Shown piece after piece: positions 43,983 through 53,829 of a DNA stretch of 64,000 nucleotides. Source of the stretch: Roseateles_E sp005503085 (GTDB taxonomy: Bacteria; Pseudomonadota; Gammaproteobacteria; Burkholderiales; Burkholderiaceae_C); assembly GCF_028462495.1 (NCBI RefSeq), contig NZ_JAQOWX010000009.1, forward strand, positions 14,314 through 78,313. The letters run 5' to 3'. The notes beneath the pieces are model-generated. The model saw only the letters and a program-made list of their open reading frames with translations. It searched no databases and was not told the origin of the DNA. Made by a program: the position numbers and the translations under genes. Within the stretch, counting starts at the first letter, position 1, and every line of letters starts with the position of its first letter.

Positions 43983-46900
43983 GCCTGTGCTTTCATCGCC
44001 GCGGGGGCGTCGATCGGTAGAGGCCGCTTGGCCCGGTAGAAGCTGGCGTAGAGCGCCGGCAGGAAGACCAGGGTCAGCACCGTCGCGACGGCAAGGCCGC
44101 CCATGATGGCCCAGGCCATCGGCCCCCAGAAGACTGAGCGGGTCAGCGGCACCATCGCCAGGATGGCCGCCAGTGCGGTCAGCACGATAGGGCGCAGGCG
44201 CCGCACGGCCGATTCGACAATGGCCGTCCACAGCGGCGCACCGGCCGCCAGGTCCTGGTCGATCTGCACGACCAGGATCACGGAGTTGCGGATGATCATG
44301 CCCGCCAGCGCGATCACGCCCAGCATCGCGACGAAGCCGAAGGGGATCTGGAAGGCCGCCAGGATGGCGCTGACGCCGATCAAGCCCAGCGGCGCCGTCA
44401 GCAGCACCAGCACCATCTTCTTCATGTCCTGCAGCTGGAACATCAGCAGCAGCAGCACGGCGATCAGGGTTGCCGGCATCACCGCGTTGATCGACTTCTG
44501 TGCCTTCATGCTGGACTCCAGCGCGCCGCCCACGTCCACGCCGTAGCCCATTGGCAGGTCCTTGGCCAGGGCCTCGATCTTGGGCATCAGGGCCAAAGTC
44601 ACGTCGGGCGCCTCGGCGCCGACGATGTCGGCGCGCACCGTCAGCGTCGGCACGCGGTTGCGGCGCCAGAGCTGGCTATCCTCGCTGTCCAGGGTCAGGC
44701 GGGCCACCTGCGAGACCGGCACGAATTTGCCATCGCGCAGATAGATCTTGGCGTCCTTCAAGTTGTTCAGATCGCTGCGCTCGGGCTGCACCAGGCGGGC
44801 GACCACGTCGATGCCCTGGTCCGCTTCGCGGTACTGCGTGACCGAGGTGCCCGAGATCGAGGCCTCCAGCGCCTGCTTGATCTGGCGCGAGCTGATGCCC
44901 AGCGCGCGCGCCTTGTCTTGATCGACATCGACACGCACCCGTTTGGTCCGCTCGCCCCAGTCGGGATTGACCTGCCGCACATGGGGGTTGGCGCGGACCA
45001 CGGTCGCGACCCGCGCACCGATCTCGGCGACCTTCTCGAGATCCTGGCCGTAGACGCGGAACTGCACCGGATAGCCGACCGGCGGGCCGTTTTCCAACCG
45101 GTTGACGCGGCCGCGCACATTCGGCAGATCATGCTCGAACAAGCCCTGGATCTTGGCCAGCACGCGCTCGCGCGCCTCGCCGCCCTGGGTCATGACCATG
45201 ATCTCGCCGAGGTTCAGATTGGGCGTCTGCGCGTCCAGCGGCAGATAAAAGCGCGGGCTGCCGTTGCCGATATAGCTGGTCACGGCGACCACGTCCTTGT
45301 CACCCTTCAGCGCCGCCTCCAGACGCTCCACCTCTCGGGCACTGGCTTCGAAGGTAGAGGCTTGCGGCATCCACAGATTGACCATCAGCTCGGGCCGGTC
45401 GGAAGCCGGGAAGAACTGCTGGGGCACCAGCTTGAACAGCGCGATCGAACCGACAAAGGCCGCCAGTGTGATGGCGATGACCCAGCGCCGCTGCACCAGG
45501 CAGAAGTCGACGAAACGGCGAAAGCGCAGATAGAAGCCCTTCTGGTAAACCGCATCTTCGTCATGGTCGGCGTGGGCATGCTCTTTCAGCAGCTTGAAGC
45601 CGAGATAGGGCGTGAACACCACAGCGACGATCCATGACAGCACCAGCGAGATGCCGACCACCTGGAACAGCGAATACACATACTCCCCGGTGCCCGACTT
45701 CGCGAAGCCGACCGGCAAGAAGCCGGCGGCCGTGATCAGCGTGCCCGTCAACATCGGGAAGGCGGTCGCGGTGTAGGCATAGGTCGCGGCGCGGAACTTG
45801 TCCCAGCCCTGTTCAAGCTTGAGCTGCATCATCTCGACCGCGATGATGGCGTCATCGACCAGCAGGCCCAGCGCAATGATCAGCGCCCCTAGCGAGATGC
45901 GCTGCAGATCGATGCCCAGCAGATACATCGACAAGAATGTCAGCGCCAGCACCAGCGGGATGGACAGCGCGACGACCAGGCCGGCGCGCATGCCCAGCGA
46001 GAAGAAGCTGACCGCCAGCACGATGATGACGGCCTCGGCCAGGCTGGTCTTGAACTCGGCCACCGACTCCGCAACGACACGGGGCTGGTCGCTGACCGCG
46101 TGGATCTCGACGCCGACAGGCAGGCTGGCCTTGACGCGCTTGACGGTCGCGTCCAGTTCCTCGCCCAGGTGGATGACATCGCCGCCCTTGCGCATGCTGA
46201 CGGCCAGACCGACCGCCTCTACGCCGTTGAAGCGCATCTTGACGACGGCCGGGTCGATGAAGCCGCGCCTGACATTGGCGATGTCGCCGAGCCTGAAGCT
46301 GCGGTTGCCGGCCTGGATGCCGATGTCGCGGATGCCCTCGACCGAATCGAATTCGCCGCTCACCGTCAGCCGCACCTGCTCGCCGACGGTCTGCACCGTG
46401 CCGGCGGCCGCGACCGCATTGGTCTGCGCCAGCGTCGTGGCGATCAGCGCGGGGTCGATGCCCAGCGACGCGAGCTTGGCATTGGAGATCTCGACATAGA
46501 TCTTCTCGTCCTGCTTGCCGACCAGGTCGACCTTGTTGACGTCGCCCACGCGCAGGAATTCATTGCGGGCCGCGTCGGCGAACTGGCGCAGCTGCGCATT
46601 GCTGAAACCGTCGCCGGTCAGCGCATACATATTGCCGAAGGTGTCGCCGAACTCGTCATTGAAAAACGGCCCCTGCACCTCGCGCGGCAGCGTGTGGCGG
46701 ATGTCGCCGACCTTCTTGCGCACCTGGTACCAGACGTCGGGCACGTCCTTGGGCGCGGTCGAGTCGCGCAGATTGACCTTGATCTGGGTCTCGCCGGGGC
46801 GCACATAGGTGGCCGTGTAGTCGATCTCGGCGATCTCCTGCAGCTTCTTCTCGATCTTGTCGGTGACCTGGTCGGCCATCTGCTGCGAGGAGCTGCCGGG

Positions 46901-47059
46901 CCAGTAGGCCTGCACGACCATGGTCTTGATCGTGAACTCCGGGTCTTCCTTCTGGCCCAGGCTGCCGTAGGCGAGCACGCCGGCGACGGTCAGCAGCATC
47001 AGCAAGAAGGCAACCATCTGCTGGTGCTTGAGCGCCCATTCGGACAGATTGATCTTCAT
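43979..47059 (-). CDS. RND efflux pump permease
   Basis: This 1026-residue HAE1/AcrB-type permease has 12 expected membrane helices and two large periplasmic loops. TM4 carries the proton-relay pair in LGLLVDDAIIAVEMMQLKLE. The N-terminus MKINLSEWALKHQQMV is less typical of AcrB and closer to the MdtB/cation or AcrD-like subgroup, so substrates are unclear. Coupled on both sides by 4-base overlaps to adaptor and TolC genes. Confidence 0.92.
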   Translation of the reverse strand: MKINLSEWALKHQQMVAFLLMLLTVAGVLAYGSLGQKEDPEFTIKTMVVQAYWPGSSSQQMADQVTDKIEKKLQEIAEIDYTATYVRPGETQIKVNLRDSTAPKDVPDVWYQVRKKVGDIRHTLPREVQGPFFNDEFGDTFGNMYALTGDGFSNAQLRQFADAARNEFLRVGDVNKVDLVGKQDEKIYVEISNAKLASLGIDPALIATTLAQTNAVAAAGTVQTVGEQVRLTVSGEFDSVEGIRDIGIQAGNRSFRLGDIANVRRGFIDPAVVKMRFNGVEAVGLAVSMRKGGDVIHLGEELDATVKRVKASLPVGVEIHAVSDQPRVVAESVAEFKTSLAEAVIIVLAVSFFSLGMRAGLVVALSIPLVLALTFLSMYLLGIDLQRISLGALIIALGLLVDDAIIAVEMMQLKLEQGWDKFRAATYAYTATAFPMLTGTLITAAGFLPVGFAKSGTGEYVYSLFQVVGISLVLSWIVAVVFTPYLGFKLLKEHAHADHDEDAVYQKGFYLRFRRFVDFCLVQRRWVIAITLAAFVGSIALFKLVPQQFFPASDRPELMVNLWMPQASTFEASAREVERLEAALKGDKDVVAVTSYIGNGSPRFYLPLDAQTPNLNLGEIMVMTQGGEARERVLAKIQGLFEHDLPNVRGRVNRLENGPPVGYPVQFRVYGQDLEKVAEIGARVATVVRANPHVRQVNPDWGERTKRVRVDVDQDKARALGISSRQIKQALEASISGTSVTQYREADQGIDVVARLVQPERSDLNNLKDAKIYLRDGKFVPVSQVARLTLDSEDSQLWRRNRVPTLTVRADIVGAEAPDVTLALMPKIEALAKDLPMGYGVDVGGALESSMKAQKSINAVMPATLIAVLLLLMFQLQDMKKMVLVLLTAPLGLIGVSAILAAFQIPFGFVAMLGVIALAGMIIRNSVILVVQIDQDLAAGAPLWTAIVESAVRRLRPIVLTALAAILAMVPLTRSVFWGPMAWAIMGGLAVATVLTLVFLPALYASFYRAKRPLPIDAPAAMKAQA

Positions 47060-48177
47060 TTGCCGCCTCCCGAAGATGCGGCCGCGTCAGCCGTCTCAGC
47101 AGCCGCAACCGGCGGCTTGACACGCTGGCCGGGCTGCAGCATGTGCACGCCGGCCGTGACGACGGTCTCGCCGCCGTTGAGCCCCGACGCGACCAGGACG
47201 CTGTCGGCCTCGGCGCTGCCCAGCGCCACCTGGCGCAGGCCGACCCGCGAGGACTTGGGGTCGACGATCCAGACATGGCGCTGGCCGTCGCGGTCGAGAA
47301 TGGCCGTCAGCGGCAGGCGGATGGCGCTGGCGCCCTCGACATTGCTGACCAGCACCGAGGCCGTCATGCCCAGGCGCAGCAGTTGCGGATCGGCGTTGCG
47401 GATCGCGATGCGCGCCGAGTAGGTGCGGGTGACGCTGTCGGTGCCGGGTGCGAGTTCGCGCAGCTCACCGTTCCAGCTGCGGCCGGGATGGGCCCAGACC
47501 GACACCTGCATGCCGCGCGCCTGGCGCAGCTCGTCCAGACGCGACTCGGGGATGCTGATCGCCACCTCGCGATCGCCGTCGGCCGCCAAGGTGACGACCG
47601 ACTGACCCGCCGCGACGACCTGACCGGCCTCGGCCGTGATCGCCGTCACGACGCCGTCGCGATCGGCCGTCAGCACCGTGTAGCCGCGCTGGTTCTCTTG
47701 CGCCTGGCGCTGGGCCAGCGCGGCACGCAGCTGGGCCTCGGCCTGGTCGAGGGCCAGCTTTTGCTGGTCCAACTCGGCGCGCGAAGCGAACTGGCGGGCC
47801 AGCAGCGCCTCGGTACGCTGCAGATCGATACGGGCCTGCGCGACCCGGCTCCTCGCCGCATCGACATCGGCCCCTGCTGCGACCACCTGCAACACCTCCT
47901 GCTCGGGGCTCAGGCGCATCAGCGGCTGGCCGCGCTTGACCGCGCTGCCCACCTCGACGAGCCGCGCTGCGATCTTGCCTGCCGTGCGAAAGCCGAGCCG
48001 GCTCTCGTAGCGCGCGACGACCTCCCCCGAGTAGCGGGCGCCGACCGTGCCGGCGCTGCGGCCAGCGACGATGCTCTGCACCGGACGGATCTCTTCATAA
48101 GGCTCGGCTTCGTGGCGCTGGCAGCCCGCCAGCAAGCCGGCCATGGCCAGGGGCGCGAGGGCCCATTGAACTCTCAT
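47056..48177 (-). CDS. RND periplasmic adaptor lipoprotein
   Basis: This 373-residue membrane-fusion protein has a lipoprotein signal ending AGLLAGC, then a biotinyl-lipoyl-like domain (GFRTAGKIAARLVEVGSAV), a helical hairpin and a beta-barrel domain. It links pump to porin. ATG 48177 is chosen for its AAGGAGA site; an ATG at 48198 is also in frame. Confidence 0.9.
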   Translation of the reverse strand: MRVQWALAPLAMAGLLAGCQRHEAEPYEEIRPVQSIVAGRSAGTVGARYSGEVVARYESRLGFRTAGKIAARLVEVGSAVKRGQPLMRLSPEQEVLQVVAAGADVDAARSRVAQARIDLQRTEALLARQFASRAELDQQKLALDQAEAQLRAALAQRQAQENQRGYTVLTADRDGVVTAITAEAGQVVAAGQSVVTLAADGDREVAISIPESRLDELRQARGMQVSVWAHPGRSWNGELRELAPGTDSVTRTYSARIAIRNADPQLLRLGMTASVLVSNVEGASAIRLPLTAILDRDGQRHVWIVDPKSSRVGLRQVALGSAEADSVLVASGLNGGETVVTAGVHMLQPGQRVKPPVAAAETADAAASSGGGK

Positions 48178-48200
48178 TGCGGTTCTCCTTGTTTGCATGA

Positions 48201-48653
48201 CTACTTGACGGCGTAGCCGCGGCCGGCCATGCAGGCCGCCAGTGCTCGCACATAGGTGGGGCTCTGCGTTTCGCCAGTACCTGCTTGCTGCTGGCGCGGG
48301 GCCAGCTGTTGCAAGGCCTCGTCTATCGCAGTGTTTGCCTGCGCTTGCGACAGTTCCGGCGGGCGCGGTGGCGCGGGCAGTCCGGGAATGGTCGGCAAGG
48401 TGGGCAGGGCCGGCAACCTGGCCGCCGCTGCAGACCGGCTAGCCGCGATACTGCTCGGCACGCTGGCAGCGGACGCTGCGGCCGTTGCGGCGGACGTGCC
48501 AGCCGTCTGCGTGGCCCATTGATTGCACTCGTCCCTGTCCTTGCGCTGCTGTTCTGCAGATTGGCCCTGGGCGGGGTAGCTCACGATGTCCGGCGCTTGC
48601 GCCTGAGCGACGGCCGCTGCGAGCGCGACTAACAAGGTCATTCGGGTCCTCAT
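48201..48653 (-). CDS. Exported protein of unknown function in efflux operon
   Basis: This 150-residue protein has a signal peptide (MRTRMTLLVALAAAVAQAQA) and the mature start PDIVSYPAQGQSAEQQRKDR, a pattern found in small YMGG/glycine-zipper proteins, followed by Ala/Pro-rich sequence. A clear glycine zipper is absent. Its ATG overlaps the upstream stop (ATGA), which supports the chosen start. Likely periplasmic; role unknown. Confidence 0.65.
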   Translation of the reverse strand: MRTRMTLLVALAAAVAQAQAPDIVSYPAQGQSAEQQRKDRDECNQWATQTAGTSAATAAASAASVPSSIAASRSAAAARLPALPTLPTIPGLPAPPRPPELSQAQANTAIDEALQQLAPRQQQAGTGETQSPTYVRALAACMAGRGYAVK

Positions 48654-48874
48654 GGTGCGGGTGCCTCGGCTTGGCCAGGCCCGGCACGCAGCTCGGCGCC
48701 ATGCCGGGTCAGCCACCCAATCAGAGCGTGGGCGCTGGTAAAGTCTGTCCAGGCGCCGCTCGCGACATGTTCAATGCGGCCCATCAGCAGGCCCTCTGCC
48801 GGGCAGGCATCGCGGTGTAGCCGCAGCACATAAGCGCCAGCGGCCGGATGATTCGGGTGTGGGTTCAGCGTCAT
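48650..48874 (-). CDS. Small conserved-looking protein leading the efflux operon
   Basis: This 74-residue soluble protein contains YVLRLHRDACPAEGLLMGRI and SGAWTDFTSAHALIGWL, a compact alpha/beta pattern. It overlaps the next gene by 4 bases and lies first in the operon, 74 bases from the divergent regulator. I recall similar short proteins in Burkholderiales but know no function. Confidence 0.6.
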   Translation of the reverse strand: MTLNPHPNHPAAGAYVLRLHRDACPAEGLLMGRIEHVASGAWTDFTSAHALIGWLTRHGAELRAGPGQAEAPAP

Positions 48875-48908
48875 GCCCTGCAGTGTCGGGACCGGCGGCC
48901 CGCAAGTC

Positions 48909-48941
48909 GTCTTGAGACGGTCTCGATTCGGTATTGATCAC
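48909..48941 (+). promoter_or_regulatory. Triple 11-bp direct-repeat regulator site (copy A)
   Basis: Three contiguous 11-mers, GTCTTGAGACG, GTCTCGATTCG and GTATTGATCAC, follow CAAGTC. The array fills the centre of the 74-base divergent gap between the efflux operon and the winged-helix regulator gene and ends 7 bases before the regulator's ATG. Tandem 11-bp direct repeats are the usual target of OmpR/PhoB-type winged helices, so autoregulation is likely. Confidence 0.65.
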
Positions 48942-48948
48942 AGCTCGA

Positions 48949-51804
48949 ATGAACGAAGAAAACCCCTTGCAGGCCCGGTTCGGCCGATTCCAGATCGACG
49001 AGGCCGAGGCGCGGCTGGAGCGCGACAAAGCCAGCGTCGAGCTGGCACCGCGGGCCTTCCAGGTGCTGTGCGAGCTGGTGCGCCGGGCCGGCCAGTTGGT
49101 CAGCAAGGAGACCTTGCTGGACGCCGTCTGGGGCCATCGTCATGTCAACGAGGCGGCGCTGAAGAATCTGGTCAGCCAGCTGCGCCAGGCACTCGGAGAC
49201 GATGCCCAGGAGCCGGTCTATATCCAGACCGTCTCGCGACGTGGCTACCGCTTTATCGCTCCGCTCGGCGAACCGTCAGCTGTGCCCACAATTGCCCCGG
49301 CCGACCCGGCCGGCGATTGGCTGGTCGGCCGTGCTGCGGTGCTGGCCCAACTGCGGGACGCCCTGGACGCCGCGCGCGGCGGGCAGCGCCAGCTGGTCTT
49401 CATCGTCGGCGAGGCCGGCATCGGCAAGAGCAGTCTGGTGGAGCGCTTCGCGGCAACCGCCGGTGTGCGGCAGGCGCTCGGCCAGTGCGTCGAACATTAC
49501 GGCGTGGCCGAGCCCTATCTGCCGGTGCTGGAGGCACTGAACTCGTTGTGCCGCTCGGACAGCGGCGCGGCGGCACTCGTACTGATGCGCCGGGTAGCGC
49601 CCACCTGGCTCCTGCAGCTGCCCTGGTTCGTCAGCGACGAGGACAGACGGGAATTGCAGCGCGAGGCCGCCGGTGCGACCCAGGACCGCATGCTGCGCGA
49701 GTTCGGCGAGCTGGTCGATCGGGCCAGCGCCGAACAGCCGCTGTTGCTGATGTTGGAGGATCTGCAGTGGAGCGACCACGCCACGGTCCAGCTGCTCGGC
49801 TACCTGGCGAGGCGGCGTGGCGGCAGCGGCGCCTTGATGCTGATCGGTACCTTCAGGCCCGCCGAGCTGATACTGCAGGAGCATCCGCTGGCAGCCCTGC
49901 GGCAGGAGCTGCGCCCCCGCCGGCTGTGCCTGGAGATCGATCTCGAATTCCTGTCCGAAGCGGACCTGGGCGACTTGCTGCAAGCCCGTCTCGGGCAGGC
50001 CGCGCCCGAAGCCTTCGTACGTGTGCTGCATTCCCACACGCTGGGGCTGCCGCTGTTCGTCGATGCTGTGGTCGAGGAACTCCGGGCCAGCGGCAAGCTC
50101 GTCCCGAGCGCGACCGGCTGGAACTTCCCCGACCTGGACACGCTGACCGTGCCGCGCGGCATCGCCGGCGTCATCGCGGGCCAGATCGCCCGTCTGCCGG
50201 CGGAGCAGCAACGCGTGCTGGGCGCCGCCAGTGTCGGCGGGGTCGACTTCCTGCACCTGCCGCTGGCCGAGGTCGCGCTGCTTCCGCCCGAGCAGGTGCA
50301 GACGCTGCTGGAGGACGCCGCCGGCCGACTGCCCTGGCTGGGTTGCAGCGGCGCCCGGGCCCTCCCCGACGGCCGCATCGCGGCCCGCTACGCCTTCGCC
50401 CATGCCCTCTACCGGCAGGTGCTCTACGAGCGCTTGCCGGCGCTGCAGCGCATGCAATGGCACCGGCAATGGGCCGGAGCCCTGGCCGCTGCGCATGCCA
50501 ACAACCCCGGCGAGATCGCGGCCGAACTGGCGCTTCACTTCGAGCGCGGCGAAGCGCCGCTGGACGCTGCGGCGCAACACGCCGTCGTCGCGGCCAGAGC
50601 CATGGCCCTGGGCGCGCCGAGCGAAGCGCTGCAAGCCGCCCGGCAAGGGCTGCAGCTGGCAGCCGGCCGCATGGAGCCGGCGCTTGAGCAGGATCTGCGC
50701 TCGCTGGAAGCCGTCGCGCTGACACGCCTGCATGTCTTGAGCGCGCCCGAGGTGGGTGCCGCGTTCGAGCGCGCACGCGCACTCGGACCCACGCAAGGCC
50801 CGGGCTGGCAGCGCACCTTGCAAGGCTGCTGGTGGGTCCACTTCGCCCGCGCCGAGTTCGCGCAAGCCCGCACGCTGGCCGCCGAGATGCAGGCCCTGGC
50901 CACGCAGCGTGCCGATCCGGCCCTGCGTCTGGCGGGGTTGAACGCGATGGGCATCGTGCAGCTGTGCATGGGCGAGTTCGACGCGGCACGGGCGCAACTG
51001 GAGAGCGCCATCGACGCCCACGCCAGCCTGCCGGCCGGGCTGACGCCGACGAACTTTGTCCAGGACCCCGGTGTCGAAGCTGTCTGGGCACTGGTGCTGG
51101 TCTACTGGATCACCGGCCAGCCAGGGCGAGCGCGCCAGCTGGCCGAGCGTGCAGTGGCGCAGGCCGCAGCCAGCCACCATCCGCTGAGCGAAGCGATGGC
51201 CCTGTATGCGGCCGCCATCCTGCACAGCCTGGCTGAAGAATTCGAGACCGCCTACGCATTGACTGAGCGGCTCTATGCGCTGGTGCGCGACCAGTCGCTG
51301 CCCGAGGCACGCAGCGGTTTTGCCTGGCTGCATGGCCACGCCTTGGTGGCGCTGGGCCGCGACGACGAGGGCCTGGACGAGATGCGCGCCGCCGCACGCC
51401 ATGCGCGCCAGCTGGGCATGCTGACCGGGCTGGGCGGCTTCCACTATCACTATGCTCAGGCCTGTCGCCTGATAGGCCTGCAGGATGAGGCCCAGGCATC
51501 CGTCGTGCAGGGTCTCGCCCACGCCGAGGCTGTCGGCGAACAGACCGTCCTGGTGCTGCTGCTGGGCCTGCAGGCCGAGATCGAGATGGCGCACGGCGAG
51601 ACGGATGCGGCAGCTGCCAGTTGGCAGCGCGCCATAGCCACCGCGCGTGCGCAAGGGGCCCTATTCCACGAACTGCAGGTTTTGGCCTCGGCCCAGGCTC
51701 ACGCGGCGCCGGCCGCCGACCCGGAACGGCTCAGGAAGCTGCTGGCCGTCTACGACCTCGACGCCAGCCCGGTCGTCGCGCGAGCCCGGGCGCTGCTCGC
51801 CTGA
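48949..51804 (+). CDS. Winged-helix/ATPase/TPR transcriptional regulator
   Basis: This 951-residue protein begins with an OmpR/CadC-type winged helix (VELAPRAFQVLCELVRRAGQ, LVSKETLLDAVWGHRHVNEA, then DAQEPVYIQTVSRRGYRFIA). An AAA-like ATPase follows, with P-loop FIVGEAGIGKSSLVERF and Walker B LLLMLEDLQWSD, then about 450 residues of TPR-like helices. It is built like a signal-integrating STAND activator. ATG 48949 is preferred to the upstream TTG at 48934. It is divergent from the efflux operon and probably controls it and itself through the repeat array. Confidence 0.85.
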   Translation: MNEENPLQARFGRFQIDEAEARLERDKASVELAPRAFQVLCELVRRAGQLVSKETLLDAVWGHRHVNEAALKNLVSQLRQALGDDAQEPVYIQTVSRRGYRFIAPLGEPSAVPTIAPADPAGDWLVGRAAVLAQLRDALDAARGGQRQLVFIVGEAGIGKSSLVERFAATAGVRQALGQCVEHYGVAEPYLPVLEALNSLCRSDSGAAALVLMRRVAPTWLLQLPWFVSDEDRRELQREAAGATQDRMLREFGELVDRASAEQPLLLMLEDLQWSDHATVQLLGYLARRRGGSGALMLIGTFRPAELILQEHPLAALRQELRPRRLCLEIDLEFLSEADLGDLLQARLGQAAPEAFVRVLHSHTLGLPLFVDAVVEELRASGKLVPSATGWNFPDLDTLTVPRGIAGVIAGQIARLPAEQQRVLGAASVGGVDFLHLPLAEVALLPPEQVQTLLEDAAGRLPWLGCSGARALPDGRIAARYAFAHALYRQVLYERLPALQRMQWHRQWAGALAAAHANNPGEIAAELALHFERGEAPLDAAAQHAVVAARAMALGAPSEALQAARQGLQLAAGRMEPALEQDLRSLEAVALTRLHVLSAPEVGAAFERARALGPTQGPGWQRTLQGCWWVHFARAEFAQARTLAAEMQALATQRADPALRLAGLNAMGIVQLCMGEFDAARAQLESAIDAHASLPAGLTPTNFVQDPGVEAVWALVLVYWITGQPGRARQLAERAVAQAAASHHPLSEAMALYAAAILHSLAEEFETAYALTERLYALVRDQSLPEARSGFAWLHGHALVALGRDDEGLDEMRAAARHARQLGMLTGLGGFHYHYAQACRLIGLQDEAQASVVQGLAHAEAVGEQTVLVLLLGLQAEIEMAHGETDAAAASWQRAIATARAQGALFHELQVLASAQAHAAPAADPERLRKLLAVYDLDASPVVARARALLA

Positions 51805-51864
51805 GCCCCTTGCTCTGCATATGCCTAGCGCAAAGCTGTACGAGCCGGTGCTGCAGGCGCGACA

Positions 51865-53817
51865 ATGAGTCACCCCGAGTCCGGGTTCAGAGGCTTGCGG
51901 CGAAACCCCACCACTATGGACTCCCTGAAGCTGCGGCTGGCCATGGCCAGCGCCTTGCTGATCGCGCTGAGCGTGGCGATCACTGTCTTCCTCTCGGTGC
52001 GCGAGGTACAGAACCGCACCGAGCAAACCATCATCGGGTCCAACCTCGGTGCGGCGCAGTTCGCGACCACGCTGTCGGCCAACGTCGCCGAGCACCAGCG
52101 GGCGCTGGCCGCTGCGGCCCGGGGCTGGCCAAGGGGGCAAGCGGCCGATCCGGATCAGATTCGATCCTTCCTGGGCCGCCAGGAGGTGTTGCGCATGTTG
52201 TTCGATGAACTGCGCATCGTGCCGAGCGGTAGCCTGCCGGCCGGCCGCTATGGCGAGCCGCAAGTGCTGCTACCGCCCGCCGACGCCGCGAGCGACGCCC
52301 AGATGTCCAGCGTCGTGTTGCTCCGCCCCTTGCCGGTCGGGCAGGCGCAGCCGCCGATGCTGGCCGGTGTACTGAAGCTGCGCGCCTCCAATTTTCTGTC
52401 CGGCATGGCCCAGACCGCCAAGCTCGACGAGCTGCGCATCCGCACCGTCGTCGCCAACCAGCAGGGCCGGGTGCTGGCCCATGCGGATGAGCAGCGCTTG
52501 ATGAGTCTGGTCGACGACGATCCCGAGCTGAAGCAGGCCGTGGCCCGCTGGCGCCAGCAGGGCAGCCCGCTAGAGCCGGCGCCCTGGACCGAGCGCTACG
52601 GCGAGCGCTTCGTCGCGATGGCCGCAGTGCCGGGCACCGACTGGGTGGTGTTCCGCCTCGGCGAGACCGAGGCCCTATTCGGCGAGGCCGGCAAAGCGAT
52701 CACGCGCACCGTCGCGCTCGGCATTGGTGTGGGCCTGACCGGGGCGCTCGCCATCTTCGGCTTCACGGCCTGGCTGCTGCGTCCGCTGGGTGCTTTGCGC
52801 CAGCGGGCTTTGCTGGTCGTGGACCCGGCACAGCCTCCAGCGCAGGGCTGGCCGGACGCAGGCGGCGAGGTCGGCGAGCTCTCTCGCGTGCTCAAGCATG
52901 TCAGCGAGCAGCTGGCAGCCAGTCGGGCCAATATCGAGCAGTCGCTGAAGATGATGCAGGCGGTGATGGCGCATGCCCCGGTCGGCATTGCTTTCACCAG
53001 CGAGCAACGCATCGAACTTGCCAGCAGTCAGTTCGAGCAGATGCTCGGCTATGGCCAGGGCGAACTGAACTTTCACTGGGGCGAGCTGCTGGCACCCGAG
53101 GCCGCGCATGATGCGCTGCGTGAGGAGGCCGAGGCGACCTTTTTGCAGGGCCGGACCTTCGAGGCCGAACTGCCGCTGTGCCGCCGCGACGGCTCGACGC
53201 TGTGGGCCCATGTGCACGGCGCGGCGATCCTCGGCGCCCAGCGTCGCACGATCTGGATCGCCTCGGACGCAACCGACGCCCGCCGGCAACGGGAGGGCCT
53301 GGAATGGCGTGCGGCGCATGACCCGCTCACCGAGCTCGTCAATCGCCGCGAGTTCGAGCGACAACTGGGCCAACTGGTGGCCGACCGACGGCGTCGAGAG
53401 GCGGCGTGCGCCTTGTTCATCGACCTGGATCACTTCAAGCAGGTCAATGACGGCGCCGGACACGCGGCCGGTGACACCATCCTAAAGAAAGTAGCCCAGG
53501 TGCTGCGCGACAGCGTGCGCGCCGGCGACACGGTGGGTCGGCTGGGAGGGGATGAGTTTGCGGTGCTGCTGCCCGCTTGCGGCCTGGACCGGGCCTTGCT
53601 GATTGCTGAGCAGATGCGTTACGGAGTCGCGCTCGAAGGCGTGTGCGAGAGCGATCCGACGCTGCGCGTGACGGCGAGCATCGGTGCCGTCGAGATCGAC
53701 GCCAGCCATCGCTCGCTCGCCGAGGTGCTGGAGGCAGCCGACCAGGCCTGCTATGCGGCCAAGCATGCGGGCCGCAATGTGGTGTGCAGCGCCATCGTGC
53801 GAGGTGAAGGCGACTGA
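51865..53817 (+). CDS. dCache-PAS-GGDEF diguanylate cyclase
   Basis: This 650-residue membrane sensor makes c-di-GMP. It has a membrane helix at about residues 25-45, a periplasmic dCache-like domain, a second helix (TVALGIGVGLTGALAIFGF), a HAMP-like segment, a PAS domain and a GGDEF domain. The active site RLGGDEFAVLL is intact, and an I-site RAGD lies five residues before it, so product inhibition is expected. ATG 51916 is an alternative start. Confidence 0.88.
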   Translation: MSHPESGFRGLRRNPTTMDSLKLRLAMASALLIALSVAITVFLSVREVQNRTEQTIIGSNLGAAQFATTLSANVAEHQRALAAAARGWPRGQAADPDQIRSFLGRQEVLRMLFDELRIVPSGSLPAGRYGEPQVLLPPADAASDAQMSSVVLLRPLPVGQAQPPMLAGVLKLRASNFLSGMAQTAKLDELRIRTVVANQQGRVLAHADEQRLMSLVDDDPELKQAVARWRQQGSPLEPAPWTERYGERFVAMAAVPGTDWVVFRLGETEALFGEAGKAITRTVALGIGVGLTGALAIFGFTAWLLRPLGALRQRALLVVDPAQPPAQGWPDAGGEVGELSRVLKHVSEQLAASRANIEQSLKMMQAVMAHAPVGIAFTSEQRIELASSQFEQMLGYGQGELNFHWGELLAPEAAHDALREEAEATFLQGRTFEAELPLCRRDGSTLWAHVHGAAILGAQRRTIWIASDATDARRQREGLEWRAAHDPLTELVNRREFERQLGQLVADRRRREAACALFIDLDHFKQVNDGAGHAAGDTILKKVAQVLRDSVRAGDTVGRLGGDEFAVLLPACGLDRALLIAEQMRYGVALEGVCESDPTLRVTASIGAVEIDASHRSLAEVLEAADQACYAAKHAGRNVVCSAIVRGEGD

Positions 53818-53829
53818 AGCTGCGCCAGC

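Noticed and set aside
42438..44039. Long open frame on the plus strand opposite the TolC-like gene
   Set aside because: It is antisense to a clear outer-membrane efflux gene with coupled start and stop; its translation is low-complexity shadow sequence.
49276..51654. Very long minus-strand open frame opposite the winged-helix regulator
   Set aside because: The plus strand encodes a full winged-helix/ATPase/TPR protein; the reverse frame has no domain and a biased composition.
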